A DNA stretch of 23,525 bases from a virus. Under the pieces are notes generated by a model. The model saw only the letters and a list, made by a program, of their open reading frames with translations. It ran no database searches and was not told the origin of the DNA. Position numbers and translations under genes: made by a program. Location of the stretch: the IMG/VR virus record IMGVR_UViG_3300017990_000471, positions 1 through 23,525 of that record; one strand, 5' to 3'. Positions 22,974 through 23,525 of the stretch are shown one piece after another (position 1 is the first letter of the stretch; each line of letters starts with the position of its first letter).

Positions 22974-23432
22974 TTATCGCCTCTCCATTCTGGTTGCGTA
23001 CAACTCATTCTCTCGTCTGGTTAATTCACGTTTAAATGTGGCTATTAATTCTGATATGACCTTATCCATACCCTCTACAGCCATAAGCTCTTCTTTTTTC
23101 TTCATCAATTTATCTTGAAGTTTAGCTAGATGGGGGACCATATTTATGATATAACTTACAGCGTCTTTTTTAGTCTTGAAATCTTTCGTATCAACATTGA
23201 GCATATTAACAGCTACACCATTCTCTATAGTTGCAGATATTCTATAAATTTCTGCCTTCAAATCATTCACCTGTGCTCTAAAATACACTAAATATTGTGC
23301 TGTGGCTACCATATATTGGCTAATAATCCTTCCATCTAAATCTGGAATTGTACGAGGATTTAATTTCCAAATCTCATCCATTATACTTTCGTTATATGTC
23401 ACACTCTTAAAAGATAATACACCTTTCTGCAT
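22974..23432 (-). CDS. Coiled-coil hypothetical protein upstream of helicase
   Basis: A 152-residue, almost entirely alpha-helical protein. The segment from YLVYFRAQVNDLKAEIYRIS and the Lys/Glu-rich region LAKLQDKLMKKKEELMA look like two coiled-coil stretches, with a basic, charged C-terminus ending RMERR. No cysteine motif, membrane segment or enzymatic motif is visible. GGGG lies seven bases before the start. It ends one base before the helicase ATG and shares its ribosome-binding region, so it may be a helicase partner or loader, but I do not recognise it and no loader motif is present. Confidence 0.65.
   Translation of the reverse strand: MQKGVLSFKSVTYNESIMDEIWKLNPRTIPDLDGRIISQYMVATAQYLVYFRAQVNDLKAEIYRISATIENGVAVNMLNVDTKDFKTKKDAVSYIINMVPHLAKLQDKLMKKKEELMAVEGMDKVISELIATFKRELTRRENELYATRMERR
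22980..22984 (-). promoter_or_regulatory. Ribosome-binding site for the helicase gene
   Basis: AGAGG seven bases before the ATG at 22972, inside the last codons of the coiled-coil gene. It favours this start over the ATG at 23008. Confidence 0.65.
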
Positions 23433-23445
23433 TTGTCAACCCCTA

Positions 23446-23525
23446 TTAAGAAATTTCTTCATCAATACCTTTGTCTTCTTCTACCATGTACATACCAGTA
23501 CAGAAGTAATCAAAGTTAAAATTAC
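23446..23525 (-). CDS. C-terminal end of an unidentified gene
   Basis: Only the last ~25 codons lie in the window, entering from the high-coordinate edge and ending at TAA 23446-23448. The tail has aromatic residues (NFNFDYFC) followed by an acidic end (VEEDKGIDEEIS). The two other minus-strand frames are stopped in this stretch. It stops 13 bases before the coiled-coil gene and is probably part of the same replication transcript. The tail is too short to name a function. Confidence 0.55.
   Translation of the reverse strand, partial: NFNFDYFCTGMYMVEEDKGIDEEIS

Overview
This window looks like part of a tailed dsDNA phage genome, probably a large one. All supportable genes are on the minus strand. 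They are packed with overlaps or gaps of at most 28 bases, and most have a strong AGGAG/GAGG ribosome-binding site. The DNA is AT-rich and the gene mix pairs a phage-type replication/recombination set with a long glycan-synthesis set. No capsid, tail, terminase, tRNA, rRNA, integrase or CRISPR gene is visible. The phage assignment is inferred from gene content and layout; the host cannot be named.

Read in the direction of transcription (high to low coordinates), the window opens with replication and recombination, about 23,525 to 16,676. It holds a coiled-coil protein, a DnaB-type helicase, a CHC2/Toprim primase, a short SSB with a Cys/His insertion, a small unknown protein, a double zinc-ribbon protein, a shortened DnaJ, a RuvC-type resolvase, a small unknown protein and a Cas4/RecB-like Fe-S nuclease. 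Next, 16,659 to 13,457 holds a thymidylate-synthase-family enzyme between two GT4 glycosyltransferases, nearly without spacers. Its key residues match E. coli ThyA at a constant +26 offset, including the Asn that selects dUMP.

From 13,457 down to 7,941 come a methyltransferase-like protein, a GT2-like transferase, a NUMOD3/HNH homing-type endonuclease, a GT9 heptosyltransferase-like protein, two more glycosyltransferases and a hexapeptide acyltransferase. An LpxD-like acyltransferase and a PIG-L deacetylase follow (7,978 to 6,627), which could together swap acyl groups on an amino sugar. From 6,615 to 3,100 lies a distinctly lower-GC block (about 17-22% in sampled lines against 35-43% around it) with a GT8, three methyltransferase-like genes and a CgeB-like glycosyltransferase. 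The window closes (3,087 to 1) with an SDR sugar epimerase-like protein, split HldA kinase and HldC adenylyltransferase for ADP-heptose, a cupin and the start of a KdsC-like HAD protein.

Taken together, the phage appears to carry activated-sugar synthesis (ADP-heptose and at least one other sugar), eight glycosyltransferases and tailoring enzymes (methyl, acyl, deacetyl). The acceptor is not shown by the sequence: it could be host surface glycan, virion protein or modified phage DNA. The points most worth following are the thymidylate-synthase/GT4 sandwich next to the replication genes, the ADP-heptose plus GT9 set, and two sugar enzymes (the HAD and the SDR) that have lost canonical catalytic residues.
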